DNA from: Arenicola marina
Taxonomy: Eukaryota > Annelida > Polychaeta > Arenicolidae
Direction of reading: 5' to 3'
DNA length: 64,000 bases
NCBI GenBank assembly: GCA_964019135.1
Contig: OZ025252.1
Span: 49,822,959 to 49,886,958 of the forward strand
Shown here: positions 25,001 to 36,331 of the stretch, one piece after another
How the letters are laid out: each line of letters opens with the position of its first letter
How positions within the stretch are numbered: the first letter of the stretch is position 1
Position numbers and translations under genes: made by a program
The notes under the pieces: model-generated
The model's database searches: none
The model's input: only the letters and a program-made list of their open reading frames with translations
What the model was told of the DNA's origin: nothing

Positions 25001-27596
25001 GTGGACAGTGTGGACAGCCGAGGTGTGGACAGCCGAGGTATGGACAGTGTAGACAGCCGAGGTATGGGCAGTGTGGACAGTGTGGACAGCCGAGGTGTGG
25101 ACAGTGTGGACAGCCGAGGTATGGACAGTGTGGACAGTCGAGGTGTGGACAGTGTAGACAGCCGAGGTATGGGCAGTGTGGACAGTGTGGACAGCCGAGG
25201 TGTGGACAGTGTGGACAGCCGAGGTATGGACAGTGTGGACAGTCGAGGTGTGGACAGTGTGGACAGTGTGGACAGCCGAGGTGTGGACAGTGTGGACAGC
25301 CGAGGTATGCACAGTGCGGACAGCCGAGGTGTGGACAGTGTGGACAGCCGAGGGGTGGACAGCCGAGGTATGGGCAGTGCGGACAGCCGAGGTATGGACA
25401 GTGTGGACAGTGTAGACAGCCGAGGTATGGGCAGTGTGGACAGTGTGGACAGCCGAGATGTGGACAGTGTGGACAGCCGAGGTATGGACAGTGTGGACAG
25501 TCGAGGTGTGGACAGTGTGGACAGCCGAGGTGTGGACAGTGTGGACAGCCGAGGTATGGACAGTGTGGACAGCCGAGGTATGGACAGTGCGGACAGCCGA
25601 GGTGTGGACAGTACGGACAGCCGTGGTGTGGACAGTACGGACAGCCGAGGTATGGACAGTGCGGATAGCCGAGGTGTGGACAGTGTGGACAGCCGAGGTG
25701 TGGACAGCCGAGGTATGGGCAGTGCGGACAGCCGAGGTGTGGACAGTGTAGACAGCCGAGGTATGGGCAGTGTGGACAGTGTGGACAGCCGAGGTGTGCA
25801 CAGTGTGGACAGCCGAGGTATGGACAGTGTGGACAGTCGAGGTGTGGACAGTGTGGACAGCCGAGGTATGGACAGTGTGGACAGCCGAGGTATGAACAGT
25901 GCGGACAGCCGTGGTGTGGACAGCCGAGGTATGGACAGTGCGGACAACCGAGGTGTGGACAGTACGGACAGCCGAGGTGTGGACAGTGTAGACAGCCGAG
26001 GTGTGGACAGTGCGGACAGCCGAGGTGTGGACAGTGCGGAAAGCCGAGGTGTGGACAGTGTAGACAGTCGAGGTATGGACAGTGCGGACAGCCGATGTAT
26101 GGACAGTGCGGACAGCCGAGGTGTGGACAGTGTGGACAGCCGAGGTGTGGACAGTGTAGACAGCCGAGGTGTGGACAATGTGAACAGCCGTGGTGTGGAC
26201 AGCCGAGGTATGGACAGTGCGGACAGCCGAGGTGTGGACAGTGTAGACAGCCGAGGTGTGGACAGCCGAGGTGTGGACAGCCGAGGTGTGGACATTGCGA
26301 ACAGCCGAGGTTTGGACAGTGTGGAGAGCCGAGGTATGGACAGTGTGGACAACCGAGGTATGGACAGTGTGGACATCCGAGGTTTGGACATTGCGAACAG
26401 CCGAGGTTTGCACAGTGTGGAGAGCCGAGGTATGGACGGTGTGGACAACCGAGGTATGGACAGTGCGGACAGTCGAGGTGTGGACAGTGTGGACAGCCGA
26501 GGTATGGACAGCGCGGACAGCCGAGGTGTGGACAGTGCGGACAGCCGAGGTGTGGACAGTGTGAATAGCCGAGGTGTGGACAGTGTAGACAGCCGAGGTG
26601 TGGACAATGTGGACAGCGGAGGTGTGGACAGCCGAGGTGTCGACCGTGTGGACAGCCGAGGTGTGGACAGTGTGGACAGCCGAGGTGTGGACAGCCGAGG
26701 TGTGGACAGCCGAGGTGTGGACAGTGTGGACATCCGAGGTATGAACATTGCGGACAGCCGAGGTGTGGACAGTGTGGACAGCCGAGGTATGGACGGTGTG
26801 GACATCCGAGGTATGGACATTGAGGACAGCCGAGGTGTGGACAGTGAGGACAGCCGAGGTTTGGACATTGCGAACAGCCGAGGTTTGGACAGTGTGGAGA
26901 GCCGAGGTATGGACAGTGTGGACAACCGAGGTATGGACAGTGTGGACAGCCGAGGTATGGACAGTGTGAATAGCCGAGGTGTGGACATTGGACAGCCGAG
27001 GTATGGACAGCGCGGACAGCCGAGGTGTGGACAGTGCGGACAGCCGAGGTGTGGACAGTGCGGACAGCCGAGGTGTGGACAGTGTAGACAGCCGTGGTAT
27101 GGACAGTGCGGACAGCCGATGTATGGACAGTGCGGACAGCCGAGGTGCGGACAGTGTGGAGAGCCGAGGTATGGACAGTGTGAACAGCCGATGTATGGAC
27201 AGTGCGGACAGCCGAGGTATGGACAGTGCGGACAGCCGAGGTGTGGAGAGTGCGGACAGCCGAGGTGTGGACAGTGTAGACAGCCGTGGTAGGGACAGTG
27301 CGGACAGCCGATGTATGGACAGTGCGGACAGCCGAGGTGTGGACAGTGTGAACAGCCGAGGTGTGGACAGTGTAGACAGCCGAGGTGTGGACAATGTGGA
27401 CAGCGGAGGTGTGGACAGCCGAGGTATGGACAGTGCGGACAGCCGAGGTGTGGACAGTGTAGACAGCCGAGGTGTGGACAGCCGAGGTATGGACAGTGCG
27501 GACAGCCGAGGTGTGGACAGTGTGAACAGCCGAGGTGTGGACAACCGAGGTATAGACAGTGCGGACAGCCGAGATGTGGACAGTGGCGACATCTGA
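22064..27596. repeat. Higher-order block, second long copy of 12399-18471
   Basis: Follows 12399-18471 in order at an offset of about 9665-9695 bp, with subunit-sized insertions and deletions. It contains the third copy of the first window block at 25090-27292. It ends at the GACATCTGAG landmark near 27587. Confidence 0.8.
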
Positions 27597-30500
27597 GTTG
27601 TGGACAGTGTGGACAGCCGAGTTGTGGACAGTGTGGACAGCCGATGCATGGACAGTGTTTACAACCGAGGTATGGACATTGTGGACAGTCGAGGTGTGGA
27701 CAGTGTGGACAGCCGAGGTGTGGACAGTGTGGACAGCCGAGGTATGGACAGTGTGGACAGCCGAGGTATGGACAGCGCGGACAGCCGAGGTGTGGACAGT
27801 ACGGACAGCCGAGGTGTGGACAGTGTAGACAGCCGAGGTATGGACAGTGCGGACAGCCCAGGTGTGGACAGTGCGGACAGCCGAGGTTTGGACAGTGTAG
27901 ACAGGCGAGGTGTGGACAGTGTGGACAGCCGAGGTGTGGACAGTGTAGACAGCCGAGGTGTGGACAATGTGAACAGCCGTGGTGTGGACAGCCGAGGTAT
28001 GGACAGTGCGGACAGCCGAGGTATGGACAGTGTAGACACCCGAGGTGTGGACAGCCGAGGTATGGACAGTGCGGACAGCCGAGGTGTGGACAGTGTGGAC
28101 AGCCGAGGTGTGGACAGCCGAGGTATGGGCAGTGCGGACAGCCGAGGTGTGGAAAGTGTAGACAGCCGAGGTATGGGCAGTGTGGACAGCCGTGGTGTGG
28201 ACAGCCGAAGTATGGCAGTGCGGACAGCCGAGGTGTGGACAGTGCGGACAGCCGAGGTGTGGACAGTGCGGACAGCCGAGGTGTGGACAGTGTAGACAGC
28301 CGAGGTGGGGACAGTGTGGACAGCCAATGTGGACAGCCGAGGTGTGGACAGCCGAGGTATGGCAGTGCGGACAGCCGAGGTGTGGACAGTGTGGACAGCC
28401 GAGGTGTGGACAGTGTAGACAGCCGAGGTGTGGACAGCCGAGGTGTGGGCAACCGAGGTGTGGGCAGCCGAGGTGTGGACAGTGTAGACAGCCGAGGTGT
28501 GGACAGCCGAGGTGTGGGCAACCGAGGTGTGGGCAGTGTGGACAGCCGAGGTATGGACAGTGTGGACAGCCGAGGTATGAACAGTGCGGACAGCCGTGGT
28601 GTGGACAGCCGAGGTATGGACAGTGCGGACAACCGAGGTGTGGACAGTACGGACAGCCGAGGTGTGGACAGTGTAGACAGCCGAGGTTTGGACAGTGCGG
28701 ACAGCCGAGGTGTGGACAGTGCGGAAAGCCGAGGTGTGGACAGTGTAGACAGTCGAGGTATGGACAGTGCGGACAGCCGATGTATGGACAGTGCGGACAG
28801 CCGAGGTGTGGACAGTGTGGACAGCCGAGGTGTGGACAGTGTAGACAGCCGAGGTGTGGACAATGTGAACAGCCGTGGTGTGGACAGCCGAGGTATGGAC
28901 AGTGCGGACAGCCGAGGTGTGGAGAGTGTAGACAGCCGAGGTGTGGACAGCCGAGGTGTGGACAGCCGAGGTGTGGACATTGCGAACAGCCGAGGTTTGG
29001 ACAGTGTGGAGAGCCGAGGTATGGACAGTGTGGACAACCGAGGTATGGACAGTGTGGACATCCGAGGTTTGGACATTGCGAACAGCCGAGGTTTGCACAG
29101 TGTGGAGAGCCGAGGTATGGACGGTGTGGACAACCGAGGTATGGACAGTGCGGACAGTCGAGGTGTGGACAGTGTGGACAGCCGAGGTATGGACAGCGCG
29201 GACAGCCGAGGTGTGGACAGTGCGGACAGCCGAGGTGTGGACAGTGTGAATAGCCGAGGTGTGGACAGTGTAGACAGCCGAGGTGTGGACAATGTGGACA
29301 GCGGAGGTGTGGACAGCCGAGGTGTCGACCGTGTGGACAGCCGAGGTGTGGACAGTGTGGACAGCCGAGGTGTGGACAGCCGAGGTGTGGACAGCCGAGG
29401 TGTGGACAGTGTGGACATCCGAGGTATGAACATTGCGGACACCCGAGGTGTGGACAGTGTGGACAGCCGAGGTATGGACGGTGTGGACATCCGAGGTATG
29501 GACATTGAGGACAGCCGAGGTGTGGACAGTGTGGACAGCCGAGGTTTGGACATTGCGAACAGCCGAGGTTTGGACAGTGTGGAGAGCCGAGGTATGGACA
29601 GTGTGGACAACCGAGGTATGGACAGTGTGGACAGCCGAGGTATGGACAGTGTGAATAGCCGAGGTGTGGACATTGGACAGCCGAGGTATGGACAGCGCGG
29701 ACAGCCGAGGTGTGGACAGTGCGGACAGCCGAGGTGTGGACAGTGCGGACAGCCGAGGTGTGGACAGTGTAGACAGCCGTGGTATGGACAGTGCGGACAG
29801 CCGATGTATGGACAGTGCGGACAGCCGAGGTGCGGACAGTGTGGAGAGCCGAGGTATGGACAGTGTGAACAGCCGATGTATGGACAGTGCGGACAGCCGA
29901 GGTATGGACAGTGCGGACAGCCGAGGTGTGGAGAGTGCGGACAGCCGAGGTGTGGACAGTGTAGACAGCCGTGGTAGGGACAGTGCGGACAGCCGATGTA
30001 TGGACAGTGCGGACAGCCGAGGTGTGGACAGTGTGAACAGCCGAGGTGTGGACAGTGTAGACAGCCGAGGTGTGGACAGCCGAGGTATGGACAGTGCGGA
30101 CAGCCGAGGTGTGGACAGTGTGGACAGCCGAGGTGTGGACAACCGAGGTGTAGACAGTGCGGACAGCCGAGATGTGGACAGTGGCGACATCTGAGTTGTG
30201 GACAGTGTGGACAGCCGAGTTGTGGACAGTGTGGACAGCCGATGCATGGACAGTGTTTACAACCGAGGTATGGACATTGTGGACAGTCGAGGTGTGGACA
30301 GTGTGGACAGCCGAGGTGTGGACAGTGTGGACAGCCGAGGTATGGACAGTGTGGACAGCCGAGGTATGGACAGCGCGGACAGCCGAGGTGTGGACAGTAC
30401 GGACAGCCGAGGTGTGGACAGTGTAGACAGCCGAGGTATGGACAGTGCGGACAGCCCAGGTGTGGACAGTGCGGACAGCCGAGGTTTGGACAGTGTAGAC

Positions 30501-31498
30501 AGGCGAGGTGTGGACAGTGTGGACAGCCGAGGTGTGGACAGTGTAGACAGCCGAGGTGTGGACAATGTGAACAGCCGTGGTGTGGACAGCCGAGGTATGG
30601 ACAGTGCGGACAGCCGAGGTGTGGACAGTGTAGACACCCGAGGTGTGGACAGCCGAGGTATGGACAGTGCGGACAGCCGAGGTGTGGACAGTGTGGACAG
30701 CCGAGGTGTGGACAGCCGAGGTATGGGCAGTGCGGACAGCCGAGGTGTGGAAAGTGTAGACAGCCGAGGTATGGGCAGTGTGGACAGCCGTGGTGTGGAC
30801 AGCCGAAGTATGGCAGTGCGGACAGCCGAGGTGTGGACAGTGCGGACACCCGAGGTGTGGACAGTGCGGACAGCCGAGGTGTGGACAGTGTAGACAGCCG
30901 AGGTGGGGACAGTGTGGACAGCCAATGTGGACAGCCGAGGTGTGGACAGCCGAGGTATGGCAGTGCGGACAGCCGAGGTGTTGACAGTGTGGACAGCCGA
31001 GGTGTGGACAGTGTAGACAGCCGAGGTGTGGACAGCCGAGGTGTGGGCAACCGAGGTGTGGGCAGCCGAGGTGTGGACAGTGTAGACAGCCGAGGTGTGG
31101 ACAGCCGAGGTGTGGGCAACCGAGGTGTGGGCAGCCGAGGTGTGGACAGTGTAGACAGCCGAGGTGTGGACAGCCGAGGTATGGACAGTGCGGACAGCCG
31201 TGGTGTGGACAGCCGAGGTATGGCAGTGCGGACAGCCGAGGTGTGGACAGTGCGGACAGCCGAGGTGTGGACAGTGCGGACAGCCGAGGTGTGGACAGTG
31301 TAGACAGCCGAGGTGGGGACAGTGTGGACAGCCAATGTGGACAGCCGAGGTGTGGACAGCCGAGGTATGGACAGTGCGGACAGCCGTGGTGTGGACAGCC
31401 GAGGTATGGCAGTGCGGACAGCCGAGGTGTGGACAGTGCGGACAGCCGAAGTGTGGACAGTGTAGACAGCCGAAGTGTGGACAGCCGATGTGGACAGG
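27597..31498. repeat. 2598-bp block and its partial repeat at the array edge
   Basis: Diagnostic subunits at 27597-28700 recur 2598 bp later from 30195 (for example the GATGCATGGACAG variant near 27644 and 30242). The end next to single-copy DNA has its own variants not seen further in: GGTGTGGGCAACC, GGTATGGCAGTGCGG (one base shorter) and CAGCCAATGTGGACAGCC. The array stops abruptly at about 31498. Confidence 0.75.
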
Positions 31499-32546
31499 TG
31501 TGACCTACGCGGCTCCAGAAATCACTACGTGGCCGGCCCAGATCAATACCATTGGCTTCGTGGTTGTTGGTTTGGGATGTGATGACGCCCAGCCCTGGCG
31601 CCCAGCCTACAGAGCTGAAAATGCCTGGTTTATGTCAGTAGTGGGGGTTGGGGAGGGGTGGGGTAAGGCCGTGTCTGCCAGGTGTACGCCTCGCCGGCTA
31701 GTCACTAGTCGACCCCCGGTGAAGGCTGGCGCTGGGCGTGGTCCCCTCGATACGTGGATTCATCATATTATACCCTTAACCCCGCTGCCATTGGCCACAC
31801 GGCAGTCACGGCAGTCACCTCGATCACGCTGCTCGCACCATCCAACTGAGCTGTGGCTTTGAACGGATTATCAGGATAAGTGATGGATGTCAAGCACTTT
31901 CCACAGGTTTCATCGGCGCATCTGATTCATCTCGTTATCTCTCTCTCTCTTTATCTGTAAATATCCTGGCATCAAGACTAACTTCGGTGTAAACATCTTG
32001 GTTTTATTTTGTCTCACAGCCATCTATGGCGGAAATATTATATTGCATGTAAGCACACCATTACGGCGACCGCCATTTCCGTTTGTGCACCTTGCTTGAT
32101 GCTGCCACCGCCGTCGTAGAGAACTATTTGTCGTCTGCGCTGACCCACGTTCCGTACACCCTATATACATATTGCCGGTAGTATTAACGGAGCCCTCGTC
32201 TACGTCGGCTGGCCGGTGAGGGCCATTTAGAGGGTCTTTGTACCGCGCAGCCCATCAGATCCCTCGCGTTTGGCGATCACTGTGAGATAACCACGTGGCC
32301 CTGTGTTGACGATCGATGGCCAAGTGGAGTGAGTAAGTGGACCTCCTGGTAACAACGTACGTACATCAGGGCTCGCTGTCATAGTGGCACGTAATGCACG
32401 GCCTCCAGTCTTGCCATTTGTAGAGATATCCGCCGATCATAGGAGACCGTCGCTGAGACTTTCGGAGAGGAAGCGCCCAGACTGACACCAAGCATTCCGA
32501 GGCGCACACTGTGGGAGAGAGAGCGATCCAGGGAGGTCCATTCAAC
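31499..32546 (+). other. Single-copy region upstream of the USP gene (promoter and 5' UTR likely inside)
   Basis: Non-repetitive sequence from the end of array 1 to the USP start codon. It holds a short CT run near 31937-31952 and a TATA-like site near 32162. Short open frames on either strand show no recognisable protein. By position it should contain the promoter and first untranslated sequence of the USP gene; an additional upstream non-coding exon cannot be excluded. Confidence 0.5.
32162..32167 (+). promoter_or_regulatory. Possible TATA box of the USP gene
   Basis: TATATA within CCCTATATACATA, about 385 bp before the USP ATG. No other core-promoter element is clear, so this is a candidate by position only. 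Confidence 0.22.
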
Positions 32547-32622
32547 ATGGCGGAGGCGGAAGCACCCTTCACAGTCATCATCGCGGTGGACAAGAGTGAA
32601 CAGGCCGTATATGCATTCGACT
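32547..32622 (+). CDS. Universal stress protein domain, coding exon 1
   Basis: Encodes the N-terminus of a USP-family protein: 25 codons plus one base. The ATG has a strong start context (A at -3, G at +4). The peptide begins MAEAEAPFTVIIAVDKSEQA and matches the first beta strand of USP domains (TVIIAVD, residues 9-15). It is followed by the VDxS motif; the Asp is an adenine-nucleotide contact in ATP-binding family members such as MJ0577. The exon ends in a T directly before GTAAGT, a consensus 5' splice site (phase 1). Joined to the exon at 37185 it completes a Tyr codon and continues the USP helix without a frame break. USP proteins are cytosolic, bind ATP or AMP in many cases and are linked to stress tolerance; a specific role here is unknown. 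Confidence 0.8.
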
Positions 32623-32673
32623 GTAAGTAAATGATCCGTTTAAAATGTTCCATTATTTGATCATGTCATAAAA

Positions 32674-32880
32674 GATCCATTACCATGCGGGATCCATTAC
32701 CATGTGGGATCCATTACCATGTGGGATCCATTACCATGCGGGATCCATCACCATGTGGGATCCATTACCATGCGGGATCCATTACCATGTGGGATCCATT
32801 ACCATGTGGGATCCATTACCATGCGGGATCCATTACCATGTGGGATCCATCACCATGTGGGATCCATTACCATGTGGGAT
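32674..32880. repeat. 17-bp minisatellite in intron 1
   Basis: About 12 copies of GATCCATTACCATGTGG, with Y variation in ATGYGG and CAYYACC, start 51 bp after the exon 1 splice donor. The period is not a multiple of three, so the overlapping short open frames here (MWDPLPCGIHYH type) are repeat artefacts. Confidence 0.92.
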
Positions 32881-33044
32881 ATATTGGCGTTCATCAGTAA
32901 CTAACATGGTTAGGTTTATGGACCGTTATCCTCGTGTGGTCACCTCAAGGGAAGGGCCAAGATGGGCCAAGAGAGAAACTAGCTTTGTAGAGATGTTCAT
33001 CGTGCACACAGAGGACAGGACCCACCGCACATTTGTACGGCTGA

Positions 33045-33091
33045 GGTTCGAACCCACGGACCGGTCTCTGGGCTGACCAAACAGATCGCCA
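33045..33091 (-). mobile_element. Possible tRNA-derived SINE relic (promoter boxes only)
   Basis: Read on the - strand, a weak A-box-like stretch (TGGCGATCTGTTTGG, 33091-33077) is followed by a perfect B-box-like GGTTCGAACC (33054-33045). The spacing is near that of RNA polymerase III tRNA-type promoters. No SINE tail, target duplication or second copy is visible, so it could be chance. Confidence 0.25.
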
Positions 33092-33099
33092 TGACCCAA

Positions 33100-35398
33100 C
33101 CATTATATATTCAATGTGAGTCAACCATTGAGATTTGCCTCATTGGTTTCATGCAGTGCGCCACAGAGTGCCATCGGAATGATGCAGAACCAGACCTCGT
33201 CACGTGACATACTGGCCTTGAGTGCTACCTGCAGTGTTAGGACATCACGCCACGTTTCTTGTGACTTGTTACCTCTGGCACCATTCCAACGATCACATGA
33301 CAGCCAGGTCCATAACGTGATATTTACAGGACTCGAATTTTTAACCAATCATTAAGACAAAAACCTACGATGTAGGTCAAAGGTCAAGGTCACATGAATT
33401 TTTCGAAATTCGCTTAACCATTGATAGGACCAACAATCTGGGAAATCGCTACTACTGTCATAGTGTTCATTTAATGACGCTCAGTATTTTATTATTATTT
33501 ATTTATTTCACGTATTGAGCCCATAGGTACCTTGTATATCGTTTTTAAATTTAGCAAATCGCCTATATAGTCTTTTTGCACACAATTCACAAACTTTAAC
33601 ATGGGACCCTACGAGAGGATTTTTGGTAGGAAATGGCCTCCTCAATTTCTTCTTGAAGGGGGCAAGTCAGACAAACGACACCTCGCGTGAGATATGACAT
33701 TGGTATTTGGGTGTCAATGATTATATTGATCAAGGTCACGCATCCAATGTCAGGGTTACTGCAAGGTAACCTTGACTCTGTTTGAGAGTATTCTTCAGAG
33801 AGAGGCGCAAACGCTTTATTGACCTCACATTATAGTTATCGAGTTATTGGATGATTTTGACATTGCCAAAAGTGTCTGTGACTGCATGAAGGCAGGTAGA
33901 TGACCAATATGTGGTGAAATATGTACTCATGTTACTCATGTTTGCCAAATGGCATCGAAATCGAACCAGTAATTTGGACGCTAGAAAATAATCACACTTT
34001 AACATGGCCAATTCCATTATAAAGCCTTGATACGCCAAATGACTGACGGCACGCTTATGTTTCGACCCATAACCCGGTCGATATGGCTTGTGCATAGTCG
34101 CAGTCGGTACTAACTTGTTCAATTTGCACCTATCACCCCAATTTTCGTCTTTCTTCTCAAGCTATTCTTGACAATCTCGTTCTGTTGTGTCAGCATGACT
34201 TTCAAACTTCTCACACACTGTCGTCAGCCCAGGCTTTATAATCTATGCCGACATTTCGGAAGACGGTTGTGCCTAGCCGTCGCTGGCGTTGTCTCAGTGG
34301 GGTCATGTGAGCTGGAATCGATATGCCAGAGCGTTTGGTCCATTATTTAAGTTCACGAGCCTCGGAATACGTAAACAGGCCTCTAACAAAACACGCGGCA
34401 ACAACATGGCTGTTAAACATCAGGGTGCTGTCATGTCATGGACAGACACGTGGCAGAAGTATGGAGCCCGACACGCCTGCACTGGGGATAGTTTAGTCCC
34501 ATGAATCTTATTGTCCTCCTTTTGCACCCACTTCCACCCTCCCGCTCCTGCACCCACCACCCCTAATAATAATAATGTTTATTGTCCAGGTATGCATCGC
34601 AGGCAAACGAAAATATATTACATAGACAATAGCAGAAGCAGAAGCTTATATGCCAACATAAAATATAACTTTATCACTAAATCTATGCATAAGAAAAAAG
34701 AACCACAAATAGTTACAAGAAACGGCCACAGTTTCTTACATCAAGGAAGTAGTGTGAAAATCATGTCTCGTCTCGCATATTGGATATAATAATAAATATA
34801 ATATATTATAAATATAATGTTTCGACCAGTTTACTACTAAGGACGACATAATTGCTCTTGAATAAGTGAACGGATGAGTCAAATTCTATCTTATTATACC
34901 ATTTATTTACCCTCCCTTCTCCATCCACCTCCACCCACCATACGTCTACAGTGACACTAGCCGAATATGTCCTTATATGAGCCATGATGAGTGCACCGTT
35001 CTCCTTGTGGCTGGTTGGAGGTCGGAGTTCGGAAGCGTATCTTCGAGACAACCTCTCATCTCCTCTACCGGGCGTTATCACGGTGATACTGTAACAAGGG
35101 GCTCCAGGGTAACCATTTATACACTAACTGGTGGACTTGGGAGTTGGCGAGGGTGTGTGTGTGGGGGGGGGGGGCGCTTGTCGATAGCATTTAGTGTTTC
35201 CAGTACAACGTCTACATTACGACATAGCGCGCGTACCTCTGGCTTCCAACAGCGTGCCACAAACACGGGGCATTGTGCTGCTCGAATTGAAGCTTTCTAT
35301 TTATAAAGTAAAACCCAGATAGTCTCAGTCAGCATGAGGAGATTTGCCAGACGTTACCGAGGTATTGGACAGGTTAAGCCCTGCCTACCCGTAGCCTA
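33100..35398 (+). other. Intron 1 body, no recognisable gene
   Basis: AT-leaning single-copy sequence inside the USP intron. It contains a short TTATT-rich stretch near 33490-33510, an AAT run near 34565-34576, an AT-only stretch near 34789-34818, and a GT run ending in twelve G (35163-35174). Short open frames on both strands have no protein family features. I see no conserved exon with good splice sites. Confidence 0.6.
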
Positions 35399-35735
35399 CT
35401 AACCCTTGGCACCCTAACCATTGGCACCTTAACCCTTGGCATCCTAACCCTTGGCACTCTAACCCTTGGCACCCTAACCCTTGGCATCTTAACCCTCGGC
35501 AGTCTAACCCTTGGCACTCTTGCACACTAATCCTTTGCACCCTAACCCTTGACACTCTTGCACACTAATCCTTGACACCCTTGGCACCTTAACCTTTGGC
35601 ATCCTAATCCTAGCCATAATAACACTTGGCACCATAACCCTTGGTATCCTAACCCTTTGCAGGGTTGCCCTAACCCTAACCCTTGGCATCCTAATCCTTG
35701 CCGCAATAACACTTGGCACCCTAACCCTTGGCACC
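35399..35735. repeat. Telomere-like 15-bp repeats, left (C-rich) arm
   Basis: Irregular copies of CCTTGGCACCCTAAC on the + strand, with variants such as ACTCTTGCACACTAATC. The repeat contains CCCTAA. This arm is more diverged than the right arm, to which it is an inverted partner. Confidence 0.85.
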
Positions 35736-35744
35736 GTAGGCTCC

Positions 35745-36331
35745 CAAGACCAAGGGTTAGGATTCCAAGTGTTAGGATATCAAGTGCTAGGGTGCCAAGT
35801 GTTATTATGGCAAGGATTATGATGCCAAGGGTTAGGATGCCAAGTATTAGGATGGCAAGTGTTAGGATATCACGGGTTAGGATGCCAAGGGTTAGGGTGC
35901 CAAGTGTTAATGGGCCAAGGGTTAGAATGCCAAGGGTTAGAATGCCAAGGGTTAGAGTGCCAAGGGTTAGGGTGCCAAGGGTTAGAGTGCATAGGGTTAG
36001 GGTGCCAAGTGTGAGGGTGCCAAGGGTTAGGGTGTCAAGAGTAAGGATGCAAAACGTTAGGGTGCCAAGTGTTAGGGTGCCAAGGGTTAGGGTGCCAAGA
36101 GTAAGAATGCAAAGGGTTAGGGTGCCAAGTGTTAGGGTGCCAAGGGTTAGGGTGCCAAGTGTTAGGGTGCCAAGGGTTAGGGTGCCAAGAGTAAGAATGC
36201 AAAGGGTTAGGGTGCCAAGTGTTAGGGTGCCAAGGGGTTAGGGTGCCAAGAGTAAGGATGCAAAGGGTTAGGGTGCCAAGTGTGAGGGTGCCAAGGTTTA
36301 GAGGGCAAAGGGTTAGGGTGCCAAGGGTATA
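35745..36331. repeat. Telomere-like 15-bp repeats, right (G-rich) arm, inverted relative to the left arm
   Basis: About 39 copies of GTGCCAAGGGTTAGG, the reverse complement of the left-arm unit. Each contains GGGTTAGG, so GGGTTAGGG telomere-type motifs recur every 15 bp. Runs such as CAAGAGTAAGAATGCAAAGGGTTAGG recur as a longer internal period. The arms face each other across about 10 bp (GTAGGCTCC) and could form a hairpin. The long valine/arginine/proline open frame here is an artefact of the 15-bp period. Confidence 0.88.

Larger units (their letters stand above)
1..31498. repeat. Array 1: giant G-rich minisatellite of 9-bp and 15-bp subunits
   Basis: The whole stretch consists of two subunits, GGACAGTGT (9 bp) and GGACAGCCGAGGTGT (15 bp), usually alternating as a 24-bp pair but also appearing as runs of one type. 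That is roughly 1300 pair-equivalents. Most variation is at a few fixed sites: GGTGTGG or GGTATGG, AGTGTGG or AGTGCGG, AGTGTGG or AGTGTAG. The + strand is about 46% G and 17% C in the 24-bp consensus. Three of the six frames read as simple peptides on each strand (DSVDSRGV, WTVWTAEV and GQCGQPRC on +; HTVHTSAV, LSTLSTPR and CPHCPHLG on -). Several are open for thousands of codons because subunit lengths are multiples of three. Occasional 7-bp or 8-bp subunits (for example near 1933 and 3309) shift frame, and no frame is favoured. I read it as non-coding satellite. The left end lies outside the window. Confidence 0.95.

Noticed and set aside
17975..27649. 3224-codon - strand open frame (HTVHTSAV, LSTLSTPR and CPHCPYLG repeats)
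   Set aside because: Complement of the same satellite. The peptide type changes where subunits of 7 or 8 bp occur, as expected without coding constraint.
31164..31862. Open frame running from array 1 into unique sequence
   Set aside because: The first two thirds are repeat-derived and the rest has no family features or splice logic. It ends upstream of the USP gene by chance.
32366..32653. 95-codon - strand frame over USP exon 1
   Set aside because: Shadow of the real + strand exon and its flanks; no family match recognised.
32685..32904. Three overlapping short frames (CGIHYH/MWDP peptides)
   Set aside because: All come from the 17-bp minisatellite.
34511..34789. 92-codon + strand frame, and an AAT run with TTTATTGTCC resembling a retroelement tail
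   Set aside because: No recognisable protein, and no target duplication or second copy in the window.
35657..36241. 194-codon valine/arginine/proline-rich frame
   Set aside because: Artefact of the 15-bp GTGCCAAGGGTTAGG repeat.
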